Notes under the pieces: model-generated | The model's input: only the letters and a program-made list of their open reading frames with translations | What the model was told of the DNA's origin: nothing | Databases searched by the model: none | Program-made: the position numbers and the translations under genes | Shown: one piece after another, positions 9,978 through 20,736 of the stretch | Numbering within the stretch: position 1 is the stretch's first letter | Layout: each line of letters opens with the position of its first letter | Source: Isochrysis galbana | Lineage: Eukaryota; Haptophyta; Isochrysidales; Isochrysidaceae | Reading direction: 5' to 3' | Length of the DNA: 64,000 nt | Assembly (NCBI GenBank): GCA_018136815.1 | Contig: CM030934.1 | Span: forward strand, 6,433,698-6,497,697

Positions 9978-12900
9978 ATGTTTGGCGTGAAGCGCGACCC
10001 CTCCGCCGAGTCGTCGTACAGCTCCCTGACCTCTCTCGTGGAGCTTGGCCAGGTCACCGCAGTCGAGTCAGCTTTGCGTGCGCTCCGCCACCCCTCCGCG
10101 CCCCTCAATCTCGCCGGCCGCCCCCCCATCCTCCACAAGGCTGCCGCCACCGAACACAGAACACCGATCCTCTCACTCCTTCTCTCCTTCAAGGCAGACG
10201 TCGAGCTGGCAGATGGGGCGGGAACGCGCGCGCTACACGTGGCAGCGCGCTCCGACACCGCGGGTGCGATCGAACTACTGCTCGGCGCGGGAGCGCACGT
10301 GGATGCGCAGAGGACGAGCGGCGCGAGCGCAATCTACCTGGCGGCGCAGAGCAACGCCTGCCGCTCGCTATCAACGCTGCTGGGCGCGGGCGCCAAGGTA
10401 GACCTTCCGAAGGAGGGTGGCTTCACGCCGCTCATGGTGGCAGCGATGCGCAACCACGCCGGCGCTGTCGCGATGCTGCTTCATGGGGGCGCGCAGCCCG
10501 ACCGCGCATACGATGTCGCCGACCGGTGGACCGCGCTCATGCTTGCTGCATACTTCGGCCATCTTGAGGTGCTGAAGGAGCTCTGCGAGGGTGGGGCGAG
10601 CCTGCGGCTTACCGACCCGGCTGGCCGCACCGCGCTCGACATCGCGCGTGCCGCAGGCAACGATGCAGCCGCTGCTCTGCTCGCTGAACGTGAGGAAGAG
10701 GAGGCGCATGCGAGTGAAGCTGCCGCGCGTGAGAGCCTCCTCCAAGAACTACAGTGGCTGGCGCCCGAGCAGGGCTCGCTCGAGATGGACCCGTCCAGCC
10801 TCGATCGGCTGCGCGCTCTCATCGATGGTGCAGCGAAATCACCCGACCCTGGCGGCGGTGTGCACGCTGCCGTCTCGCGGCTACATGCGCACTGCACAAT
10901 CATCGCGAGTACACTGCTGCCTGCGAGCAAGATGGCATCGGAAGTCTCTAAGTATGATGCGGACACCGCCCGCCTGGAGGAGCAAGTCTCGGAGGCACGT
11001 GCATCTTATGACACCGCCGTGCAGGCAGTGCGCGAAGCTTCCGCCGACAGCATTGCCGACGCGGCGGCAGCGCGCGAACGTGCGCGCCACGCCTATGTGC
11101 GCGCTCTCGGCACCTTGCACGCTAGGTACGACGAGCGCCAAATGCGCGCCGACAAGCTGGTGGCACTGCGGTCGAGGCTTCAAACTGAGGTAGAGGACCT
11201 CGGTGCCGGCTCCGGCGATTCGACCGGAGCCAAGTCACCTGTGAGCATGCAGGAGGCGCTGGGCAGCGCGGTGCCCGTCCTGCGCTGTGCGCTCGACCGC
11301 ATTGGCTCCGCACATGCAGAGACCGTCGCCGCGATGGCGGCGCTCGAGCGTGCACTCCAGCAGGAGCACGAGGCTGTCGAGGCACTCGAACGCCCTCTCG
11401 CCGAGGCCGTTGAAGCCTGCGCAGCCGCATCGCAGGAGAGCATGCACGAGCTGCTGGCGGGCGACCCCAAGGCTGAGATGAAACATCTCAGTGTGCTAAC
11501 CGCCTCAGTCGTCTCGCAGGCGCGTGCCTCACGCATTGCGGCGAGCGTGCCTGGCTGCGGTGAGATGGCCGGACACATGTCCCGCCGCCTGCTGGGCCAG
11601 TCGTGCCAGATACGCGTTTTTGGCCAGCGACGCCATCGCCGGGGCTTCTCACCGGATGCCCACCTAATACGCCTTGCGGCGCAAATCATCAACTAGGCGA
11701 TAGGCGGGTGTGCCATTGCTACAAACTCATTGCCCGCTCTCACCCAACCCTCCAACACTGCGCAGGAACGCCAGCTGGAGCACGGCGCCTCGGTGCTCGC
11801 AGAGGCCTCGCACGCCATCAGTGTCCTCAAGGCCCTCGGCGATCGGCGCATGCAGGTGCGTTTTGGATTCCCCTGGTGGTGATGAGGACACGGAACTGCA
11901 CTGCGGTCGTTGTCGCGGCGGTCGCGACGGCAAGCTACACTCAAGGGGACCGACTGGAGCCGCCGCCAAACGCCTTTCTCGGGCTACTTGTCCGCCTTGT
12001 GCTCTTTGCCAACGCCCTCCCTTGAACCAATCCCCCGACGCCCGACAGCTTGAAGACCGGATCGACGAGCTCAGGTTGGAAGAGTCCAAGGCTGTTCGGC
12101 GTAACGACACGGCTGAGGCAGCTCGCGTCGGAGCCAGGCGTATCGAAGCGCTGGAGGCGCTCGACTCCCTGGGGGCCGAGGCGGCAGCCGCTCGTGTCGC
12201 CCTGTTTGACCCGGTACTCATGCAGCTTTTTCCCGAAGTGGCGCGGTCGGGGGCCCTCAGTGCGGGCCAAGACTCCATCACCACCGAGCCGTCGGCAGGC
12301 ACAAGTTGGGCCGGTCTGAACAGCGTATTGCTTGAGGGCGTGCGGCGCTCCCACTTCGAGCTCGGCGAGGAGGTGGCCAGCGGCGTTGGCTGGCGCACAC
12401 TCGCAGTGCACCCCGTTGGGCAGGCGGCGGGTGCGGCGCTTCCGTCGCTGGTCGATGGCGAGCTAGCTCTTACAGAACTCCAAATGGGTCGGTCGGTCAC
12501 CTTCGAGTCTACCCATGCCAAACTTGCCGCGTTGCACTCGCCTCTGCTTCCCCCTTGCTCCATATTCTTCGATGCCGACATCCCACCTATCACGTTTGCG
12601 ATCTCCACCGCCCCTCGCGCGCCCTCACTGCGCGGATGGCTCTCGGCGACTAGGGCTGCAGGCGTCGGCACAGCACGCGATGTCCTAGGAGATTTAAGTG
12701 TGCGAATGGCCCCCGTGTTGAGCGCCCTCGCCACGCTCCACCGTTTGGGCATTTCCCACGGCAGCCTCGCGCCAGAGGCTGTCATCACCGATGGTGACGG
12801 TCGCGTGCTGTACCTCTCCCGCATCGGATTTCCCAACGCTGCCGCTGGGGGCGGGCCCTACGTGTCGCCGGAGCTCCTTCACGACCCAGCCGCGGCTCTC

Positions 12901-14602
12901 TTGTGGCCGCTTGCGGCTGACGCTTGGGCGGTTGGTGTGATGATGGTCGAAGCGCTCAGCGGCGAGACGCCGCGGTGGAATGCCCAAATGAGGCGCCTCG
13001 AGGCTTCGACGAGCGGGCAGCCTCTGGAACCTCCGCCCGGACCTCGACCCGAGTGCGCACTTGCTCCCAGCCCGCAGTATTGCTTGCCTGCCCGTACGAT
13101 GCGTACCTCACAGCGACGTGCCGCACGCCGGTCGTGCTTGGTTCCACACCTTCCGCGTGTTTAAGCACCCCCATCACTCTCCTCGCTCTGCTAGCAGGCC
13201 TGAGCTTCTTGATCTTACTTGGGATCTCATCAGCTCGCTCACCGACCCCGACCCCGCGAAACGGGCCACACCAATCCTCGCTCTCGCGCATCCGTTCTTT
13301 GTGAAGGTGCACCCACATGCGAAGGTGCATCCACAGGATGGCCTCATCAGTTTCGCAGCCGATGCGGCCGCCGCAGCAATACTCGCGATACGCGCGGCTG
13401 AAGACGGGATGGCTGAAGGCGACAGAGCCGATGCCCACACAGGCAATGATTGTTGTATTTGTGTGCGTGCGCGAGGCGGAGGAGCAAAGGCGCTGGCAGA
13501 GGACATGCTGCAAGCGGCGCCTCGCATGAACTCCGTGACTGAGCTCTCCTTTGTGGACGAGAATGGGACTCGTCGCCCCGCCGGTCAACTGCTCGACCGA
13601 TTTTTCGAGACGGTAGGGGAGGCGCCCGCCGCACTCTTGTGCATGGTCGAGCCGGGCTGTGCGATGCTGCCGGTGAGTGGGGAACTCTCCGCCAGCGATG
13701 AGGCGCGGTTCGAAGCACTTGGCCGCATCCTTGGCTACGCTGCACTCCGACGTGCGCATGTGCGACTCCCTCTCTCGCTCCCCCTGTTCGTCTACTTGAC
13801 TACGTCAACCGGCAAAGACCCAACCCCACAATGCGCCAGCGAGGCAATCGCTCTCCTTGCCAGCGTCGCGCCCGCCACCGCGCATCGGCTGCGCCGCATT
13901 CTCGCCAAGCGTTGGGGCCTTACACCAGCCCCGCTGCCTCCTGCTCTTGCCGCCTGCTTTGGCGACCCCGCACACCCAGCCTCCCATCAGCCTCCTACGG
14001 GCGTGCAGCCCACCCTCGTCGCTCCACTGGCGGCATTGAAGCCTGTTGTCGTTCCACGCGCCATCTCGGACGCGACCAAGGAAGCGCGCGTCGTTGCCGC
14101 TGTTGGTGCACTACTCTTCGACAGCCGTGCGAGCTCGCTGGGTGCCTTGCGACGCGGCATGGATTCGTTTCTCGGCGGCAAATTGCTGGAGGAATTATCT
14201 GCTGAAGCCCTCGCGTTGCGCTTAGTTGGTTCGGAACCTCTGCCACCCATGCAGCTGACACCACAACCGCGTGTTCCTTGCTCATTTACCTTTCACGGGC
14301 CCGACTGGGATGAGCCCACTTTCTTGTCCACCTATAAGACATGGCTTGGGACGTACGCCAATAAGTTGGCAGCAGCGGCAAGCCACCCCGTCATCCACAT
14401 CGGCGCGCCGTCCACCTACGCGCGGCTTCTCCTCCGCCTCTTTGGATGCATGACAGGCTCTCCACTTGTGTCGCGAGGGCCCATCTGCGTGCTACCGGGA
14501 TCCTCCGATCGAGCAGAGCTTGTCATCGATGCGGGCCAGCTCTTCCTGCCTGCCGCTTCGTCGCAAGATGAGTTCAACGAGAGGATGGACAAATCTATCT
14601 GA
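9978..14602 (+). CDS. Ankyrin / kinase-like / degenerate HECT protein
   Basis: Four exons give about 1,378 aa: 9978-11615, 11766-11855, 12049-13052 and 13198-14602. Three of the four splice phases were checked; the first donor (GTTTTTGG) is the weakest. Residues about 20-230 hold five or six ankyrin repeats, and about 320-600 are helical. Residues about 660-960 are kinase-like: HGS replaces HRD (about 813), the DFG region reads RIGF and APE reads SPE (about 849). Subdomain XI is recognisable (DLISSLTDPDPAKR...HPFF). From about 1026 a HECT N-lobe (SFVDENGTRRPAG, ALGRILGYAALRR) leads to a C-lobe. The usual T-C-F-N-Q-L there reads I-D-A-G-Q-L, so the catalytic Cys is Asp (codon 14528). Both enzyme domains look inactive; a scaffold role in ubiquitin signalling is inferred. 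A large polypyrimidine tract precedes the ATG. Confidence 0.8.
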
Positions 14603-14760
14603 CGTCCACCATGCGACTGTGCCACGAGCCGTTCGCCGTGCCGTCACTCGATTTGGCGACTTCGTAGGGTAGTGTGCCCACCACTTTCGTCTTGGGAAGG
14701 ATGGGGTGTGCATGCATGCAGCATGTGTGTCCGTATAGGCGATTTGAATTAAATAACTTT

Positions 14761-14798
14761 AAAAACTTCTTAATTTTCTCACCACGCGCGCGGCCCTG
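14761..14798 (+). repeat. Dispersed short repeat A, copy 1
   Basis: An AT-rich stretch with CTTCTTAATTTT, followed by CTCACCACGCGCGCGGCCCT. Near-identical units occur at 49647-49680 and 51371-51407. This copy is about 160 nt after the HECT-like stop codon; the 49647 copy lies 38 nt after the RIC1-like stop. The function is unknown; a 3'-end signal or a short mobile element are both possible. Confidence 0.6.
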
Positions 14799-15054
14799 CA
14801 ATAGCTATCTCGCAGCCACGCCCTCTTCATTCTTCACTCCCTCCTCCTGCCTTGCGGCTCAACCTACTTTTACAAGTGACAAGTGGGGATCGATGGGGGC
14901 CTCCCGCGCCCCCCTCACTCCATCGCAAACACTCCGTGGGTGGGCTTGCACAATCAACCTAAGGCCCTGCCTTTTGGCTCTTGCCATGGCCTATACTTCG
15001 GATTGCTTGGGTGGTCTCTTCCTAACCTATTGTCATAACAGAGGATAATGGGCC

Positions 15055-15141
15055 TCTCCCCTCTCCCCCCTCGTTACGCGCGCTCACACGCTCTACCCGT
15101 AAATAAAGAATTTGCGGTCGCGCGTCGCGCCCGCGGGGCCA
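15055..15141 (+). repeat. Dispersed repeat C, copy 1
   Basis: A pyrimidine run, then ACGCGCGCTCACACGCTC, TACCCGTAAA, GCGGTCGCGC and CCCGCGGGG blocks. The same ordered blocks recur at 49933-50002. The rest of 14603-16420 shows no gene that I can support apart from the small frame at 15513. Confidence 0.55.
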
Positions 15142-15512
15142 CGATATCTATCTATTCATCGGCTTGCCCAGAAATCACACTCCAATCCGGCGCCCAACCA
15201 AGGGCTAGTGCACCTGGGCCGGACCCCTGAAACCGAAGAAAAAGGGACGAGGGACGAGGGGGGGTAGGTGAAGAGTGCGAGGGAAGGGACGTAAGAGCGA
15301 TGTCGGTGGAGAGGTGGAGGTTACCTGGTAGCTATAGTAGGTGTCATTCCCGAATCTTCAGATGTTTCCCCCCCTCTTTGTAGGTCTAACGACTAACGAT
15401 CTCTAACTATCCATCACACTAGCTAGGGCCGCGCTAGGAGCGTCTCGCCGCCCCATCGCCCCATCGCCCCCCGTTCGCCGTTTGTCCGTTTGTCCCCAGT
15501 CTAAAATCCCAA

Positions 15513-15704
15513 ATGGATTTGCCCGACCCAATCCAGAATATCATTCACCCGACTCCCGGCAGGGAAGAGGGCCAAAGCGCCGCGCTAGCCGCCGGTGCGC
15601 CGCCGGCGACGGAGTGGGAGTGGCTCAGAGCCCTCCGCTACGCTCGACTCGACATGGTCTTTGCGGGAGGTCGCTGCGGTTGCGTGGCGTCCGCCATGTC
15701 ATGA
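15513..15704 (+). CDS. Small hypothetical ORF
   Basis: 63 codons starting MDLPDPIQNIIHPTPGREEG. It contains AALAAGAP, a string also present in the gag leader fragments near 23.8 and 51.1 kb, so it may be retroelement-derived. I do not recognise a family. It ends in TGA. A short host exon or a chance frame are alternatives. Confidence 0.25.
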   Translation: MDLPDPIQNIIHPTPGREEGQSAALAAGAPPATEWEWLRALRYARLDMVFAGGRCGCVASAMS

Positions 15705-16420
15705 TCGGCCGGCGCGGCGAGGTGGGAGGGAGAGGGGAGCGACGCGCGCTCCATGACCCTATCGTTTTAACGATAGTTGCTCATCATCTCTTACTTACCA
15801 TTTTCGCGTGTGCAATTTCGCGAGAAGATAGAGATGAAGGCATGCGGCATGCATAGTGCGGCGTACGTATGCTGTCGTTTTCACTAAACGACCGATACGT
15901 CGTTCCCCACACCTCAAAAGCGAAGCCAATGCACAAAAAGACGAGCAATAAGCACGGAGCACAGGAAGAACCAAGACAATAAAAGCAAGCATGGAAATCT
16001 AGGAGGCCGAACGGGGCATCGAAGAGCTAGTCATGGCCAAGGAGAGGCCTGATCAGGGCGCACCATCTTTGGATCACCCAGCTGTGAGCTCGCACTCACA
16101 GCATTCATAGCGGGTGACAATGAAAACATTACAGTATGCGAATCCCAGGAGTAAGCCATTCCGACTGGACCCCTCCAGACGATCTTAAAGGCCGCTAAAG
16201 ACGTGTAAGCTGCCCTTGAAGGTCCTTGGTAAGTACACGTGCATGCGTAGAGGTCAACGACTAGAGATCAACGACTCGAAGAAGCATGAAGGCAGGGCTG
16301 GCGAATCGCCTTGAGACAACGTCACGCCAGCAATTCGAGAAATGCTGGCTACACAATAGCAATATTGGAATACCCTCCTTTGGCCCAGTGCGCACGGGGC
16401 TAATTTGGAAAGGTAGGGAA

Positions 16421-19306
16421 TCACGGGGTTTCGGCAGCCTCTGCATCCGCGCTGCCTTCGGGCACCGGAGAAGGACCCAAAGTGAGCTTAGCTGGCTGAA
16501 GCTTGCCTTGCCTCACCGATCTCTCGATAACAGTACCACCCGGTGTATGGGTCGGGGTGTTCTGGCCGCCTTGAGACGGCTGAACGGCTTTGTTCGACCG
16601 GCGCCAGAGGTCGTAGGCAGCGTGCACGACGTCAGAGAGTGCTTGGCCCGTCTCTAGGCGAACATCATTCTTCAAGTACAGCCAAAGCGTTCGCTCCTGG
16701 TCCTCTTCGGGCACGTTGAGCTTTGACATATTTTCGCGTTTGTACCAATGCACCTTGTCCTGCAACTCCCCTTCCTCCTTGGGATTGTAGAACCCGACGC
16801 CCCATAGAGGATCATACACTTTCCACCACTTGCCGTAATGATCGCGCATTGTGCGCTCCTAATATGGGGAGAGGCGAGGTGGCATGGCATCTCGAGACGA
16901 GAGTTCCTTGGGTTCGTGGGCGAGCTAATGGAGGGCCTACCACACCGGATCCCGCGCATTGTAGCCAGCGTTCGCCACGCGAAAGGGTCGCATCGGTCGC
17001 ACTCACCTTTCCATGTGTAATGATGACGAGATGCACTGCCACCTCATGACTGTGCTTGTACACGTGCTCCTTCAGATCCTCCTTGACGTGTTCCAAGATG
17101 TCTGCCTTGAAATCCTCCGCACTCTTGTGCAGCAAGAGTGGAACTCCTGGATACTCCTCATCTGTCTGCCCATCTTCCCTTCCTCCCGTGTGCTCGCGCG
17201 AGGTGCACTTGGCGCCGCAGTTGAAGCAGAACTTCGCATGAACAGGAGTAGGCTCGCGGCACTTGCGGTTCGGGCAAAGCGGCAGGTGACAAATCTTGAA
17301 AGCACCTCCAATCTGCTTGTAAAAATTACGATTAAGGATCCGCGCATAGAGCTCACGAGCTGGCTTCATCTCCGGGTCAAGAGAGAGCCAAATTGGTTCA
17401 ATGATGGAATCCGTCAATTGAGCAAAGGAGATCGGGTCCAAGGCAGCATCAGCGAGCGTAGTGGGCTCGCCGTTGTCCCCGCGGAACTTGAAGTCGCATG
17501 CCAACTTCAAGACGTCCGTAATCATCAATTCCGCAACATTGGCCGTGTGGTGCTGATAGACAGTTTGGTGAAGTTTGGCGCGCATGTTGTGGATCTCGAC
17601 AATGTCACGGATCACTTTCATCTCGAAACAAATCTGTGAGAACCAGCACTCCAATGTGCGTTGGTAAGAAGCATGGCGCCAGCAACGATGCCTTGCAAGT
17701 ACCAGGTTCTATCAGATCGTGGGTCTCCAGCGTGTGAAATCCGGGACACAAGTTGACCAGGTGATCACACACGCAAAACGCAAACAATGCCGGGCGATGC
17801 ACACCTGGCTGTGCGGCCCGTGACCTTTCTTATCTTTTGCGGTGATCACGCGCGTAACCTCGAACAGGCGCGAGATCTCAAAGATCTTATCCGACCCTTT
17901 GAGCAAGTGATCGCGGTGGGCTCGTGGTTTGAGGGCGTCACCAATGGCACACACACACAGGCAACTCAACCACCAAATTGCAAGCCTCTACCATCCGCAG
18001 GCCGTCTCAATCATTCGGAAGCAACCATACGCCGAATCGAGGGCTAGCGCACCAAGACACGCCATGGAGTCTCTCAGCAAGTAGTCGAGTTTGTCAACGT
18101 CGAGCCCATTTCGCGAATTGGACACAATATCAAACATGAACCGTTTCGTAGGGTCCCGCCCCGTCCCCAGTGGCCATGGCTCATCTGGCTTCAGGCCACG
18201 AATGAGCTCCTTCACTAGCACCCGGTGTTCATCAGTAGTGACACCTACCGTGATACAGCATTGGGGTGGGAGGCAATATTGAACGGAGTTCAGACGATTT
18301 GCATTTGCGGAAGGAAAGGGCACGGCACAAATCGAGTGTTTTCACCTGTGCCCGCCGCAAAGTACTTCTCCAGCGGAATGCCATTGGAGTCAATCAAAAG
18401 ATCAAGCAGCTGCATGGACATGTCCTCATGGCTCCAAAATTGCAGCTGTCGTGCTCGGTGTAGAGCACGCTCCCGCTCCGATCCGTCCTCCATGGCGTTG
18501 GCGGCTTGTTCATCACAGTCGCCTCGCCACTTGACAAAGTGCTCAAACATGTGCGAGAAAGGGCCGTGACCCAGGTCGTGCACGAGTCCTACATGTGATG
18601 TTGCGATGGGCATGCCTCAGGCGCTACATTCACAGTAGGGCTCCTTGGAGGAGGAGGGGGCACACACCAGCTAGTCGAACGCAAAGCACATCGTCGTCAG
18701 TGATGTTGAGCTCAGGTTGTTGAACCCGTAAGTGAGTCATGAGCAAGCCAGCAAGATGAGATACACCTGACAAGCAATTAGTAAAGGGCGGGGCGTCAAT
18801 CCAGATGGACACTCGACCACACTGAGCAAGATCGCCCATGCACACATTACTTGCCACTGCCCACCTATCGAGTGTTCTTTGCGCGAATGCTTTGCAGACG
18901 GATAGACAAAGTTGCAAGCGCCGAGCTGCTGGATTCGATCAAGCCGTTGGAACTGTGGGGTGTCAATCACGGCAACCAGCAGAGGATCCAGCACTATTGT
19001 TCCGTGGACGCGATCGTGGATGCTCTTGCCCTTCTTGAGGGATGTGGGCTGCGTACAGAGCGGCTGCTGCACGAGCCCATCATGGCTTCCTTGGGGACGC
19101 ATGGGTGGCGTGCTAGCGAGGGGAGCGGGCGGGCGAGGGTTGTCAGTCTGCGACATGAGCACATCGTTGTCCTCCGCCCCTACGAACTGCGTCAGCATCT
19201 CCTCCTCCTCTCTTTCTTCCGAGTCCGGGCTGAGCTCGAACACCCGGCTTGCCGGAGCCGGCTCGTCTGGCCTGCCGCGCTTGCGGCCGGGCGTCGACGG
19301 CTCCAT
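16421..19306 (-). CDS. SAMHD1: SAMHD1-like HD-domain dNTP triphosphohydrolase
   Basis: Seven exons, in-frame total 719 aa: 18865-19306, 18668-18766, 18346-18588, 18026-18244, 17805-17896, 17007-17633 and 16421-16858. Phases agree at all six junctions. The family hydrolyses dNTPs to deoxynucleoside plus triphosphate and controls dNTP pools. Metal and catalytic residues are kept: EHS His about 145, the HD pair in VHDLGHGPFSH about 184-185, and Asp about 312 in LDVDKLDY. TPQFQRL and VYQH are also conserved. Residues about 479-508 add a four-cysteine ribbon (CPNRKC...CFNCGAKC) within the C-terminal lobe, which human SAMHD1 lacks there. The N-terminus is short and basic/acidic without a SAM domain. 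The start at 19306 (MEPSTPGRKRG) is chosen because upstream codons are only a proline-rich translation of a pyrimidine tract. Confidence 0.88.
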
Positions 19307-19374
19307 GACGGGGCAAGTGACACAGAATGAGCAGAGCGAGCGGGCGCGCAGCGCGAGCGACAGTGGAGAAGAGA

Positions 19375-19492
19375 AGCGGGAGAGAGGCGAGTTGGGAGGG
19401 GGGCGGAGGAGGGGCGGAGAGAGAGAGGGGGCAGGAGGGAGAAGAGGAGGGCGGGGGGGGAGGGGGGGGGGCGGGGGGAGAGGGCGTGTCTC
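19375..19492 (-). promoter_or_regulatory. Polypyrimidine tract (minus strand) upstream of SAMHD1-like start
   Basis: The plus strand is G/A-rich (runs of GGGGGAGGGG and GAGAGAGAG), so the coding strand is a C/T tract of about 110 nt ending about 70 nt before the start codon. It matches the arrangement at the HECT-like and KIN17 genes. A promoter role is inferred. Confidence 0.4.
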
Positions 19493-19714
19493 CTCGAAGC
19501 GCGCGAAACTGAGAGAGGGAGCTCCCAAACTTGAAATAGAAATAGACTAGAGTAAATGGAGTTGCTACTGAAAGATTGACATTGGTCTGTCTAATGTCTA
19601 AGTATCTATCAAACGGGCTCTTTGGTCGTCTTCATGTATGTGCAGGTGCGCATAGAACTGAGCTGTTCATACTTGGAGATACTACGGAACGCAAAGGTAC
19701 AGGAGGCCGTTTGC

Positions 19715-20187
19715 CTAGATGGGAGATACAGGATACTATATTTGGGGGAGGGGCCAGATACAGCTGTATCTACTGTATCTGGGGGAGCCCCAGACCAGGA
19801 TACACACCACTTCTAGGCTTAAAATGGCGATTTTACCATTATAACTGTGCTTCTACTGTTCAAATAGGCGTTTTGCGGGTACGCCGTACGCCCGTACCCC
19901 TCCCCCCCCCCCCTACGCCCCCACCCCACCCCACCCCACCCCCCTAGCGCCGCTGGACATGGCTCCCAACCCCAATCCCACCAGGGCCTCACGCTTCGGG
20001 GCTGCGCGGCCTCCTGCGCGCGCGCCGCGCCTCCTACGCGCCCCGCGTAACGCGTAACCCCCCCCCCCCCGGTATTTGGACTGTATTTGTATCTAGCACC
20101 GTATCTGGCCGTATTATCTGGGAGTTGACCCAGATACAGCCGTATCTACTGTATCTGGGGGGCCGATGGTCCGTATCTCCCATGTAG
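19715..20187. mobile_element. MITE-like non-coding element
   Basis: The ends form an imperfect inverted repeat: CTAGATGGGAGATACAGGA at the left, and on the opposite strand CTACATGGGAGATACGGA at the right. Inside, a direct repeat containing CAGATACAGC and GTATCTACTGTATCTGGGG occurs near both ends (about 19757-19790 and 20130-20162). There is no coding capacity. The family is not recognised and target duplications are not clear. Confidence 0.55.
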
Positions 20188-20329
20188 GAGAGCAAGAGCA
20201 AGAGCAAGAGTGAGAATAATAAGATTGAATATGAATAAGATTGAATAAGTATGGGGCAAGAAAGCTCGGGAAGCTTCTCATTCCTGTTTTCTTAGTGCTG
20301 TAGAAGGTAGAAGCTTTTCAGTCAAGTAG

Positions 20330-20378
20330 GGGTACAGTATGATCACAGGCGGTGGGACCGTGCACCCATACTGTACCC
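20330..20378. repeat. 12-bp perfect inverted repeat (hairpin)
   Basis: GGGTACAGTATG at 20330-20341 is followed after 25 nt by its exact complement CATACTGTACCC at 20367-20378. A related flank, CGGTCCCACAGCACTAAGG (20406 region), recurs near 62146, so this belongs to a dispersed sequence. Confidence 0.6.
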
Positions 20379-20736
20379 GGTAGCCGGTAGACACAACGAA
20401 CACGGCGGTCCCACAGCACTAAGGATAAACAACCAGCCCAGACAGACAAGAAAACTCTGACAGAGAGAGGAGAAAGAAGAGGAACGGAAGGGATCCGGCG
20501 GGGAGCGCGAGCGGCGGCACGGTCGCTGCAGGGCGAGACTACCCCGGCGAGAGCGCGACGCCTGCCGCCCAACCGCTACGGGAAGACGGCGGGGGACCCC
20601 CCGAGGGGGCCGAGTGGATGGCCCACCGCCCGTGATCATTGCCCTGAACTCAATCGTTCGCAAAGGGGGGTTGAGAAGAGGCAGCAGTTTGTTCTGATCG
20701 CTGCGTGCCTTCCAAACTACGCTTCTCCGGCTGCTA

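Noticed and set aside
19307-19528. Upstream extension of the SAMHD1-like protein
   Set aside because: The frame is open but encodes only Pro/Ser/Leu from the pyrimidine tract. The Met at 19306 gives a normal start.
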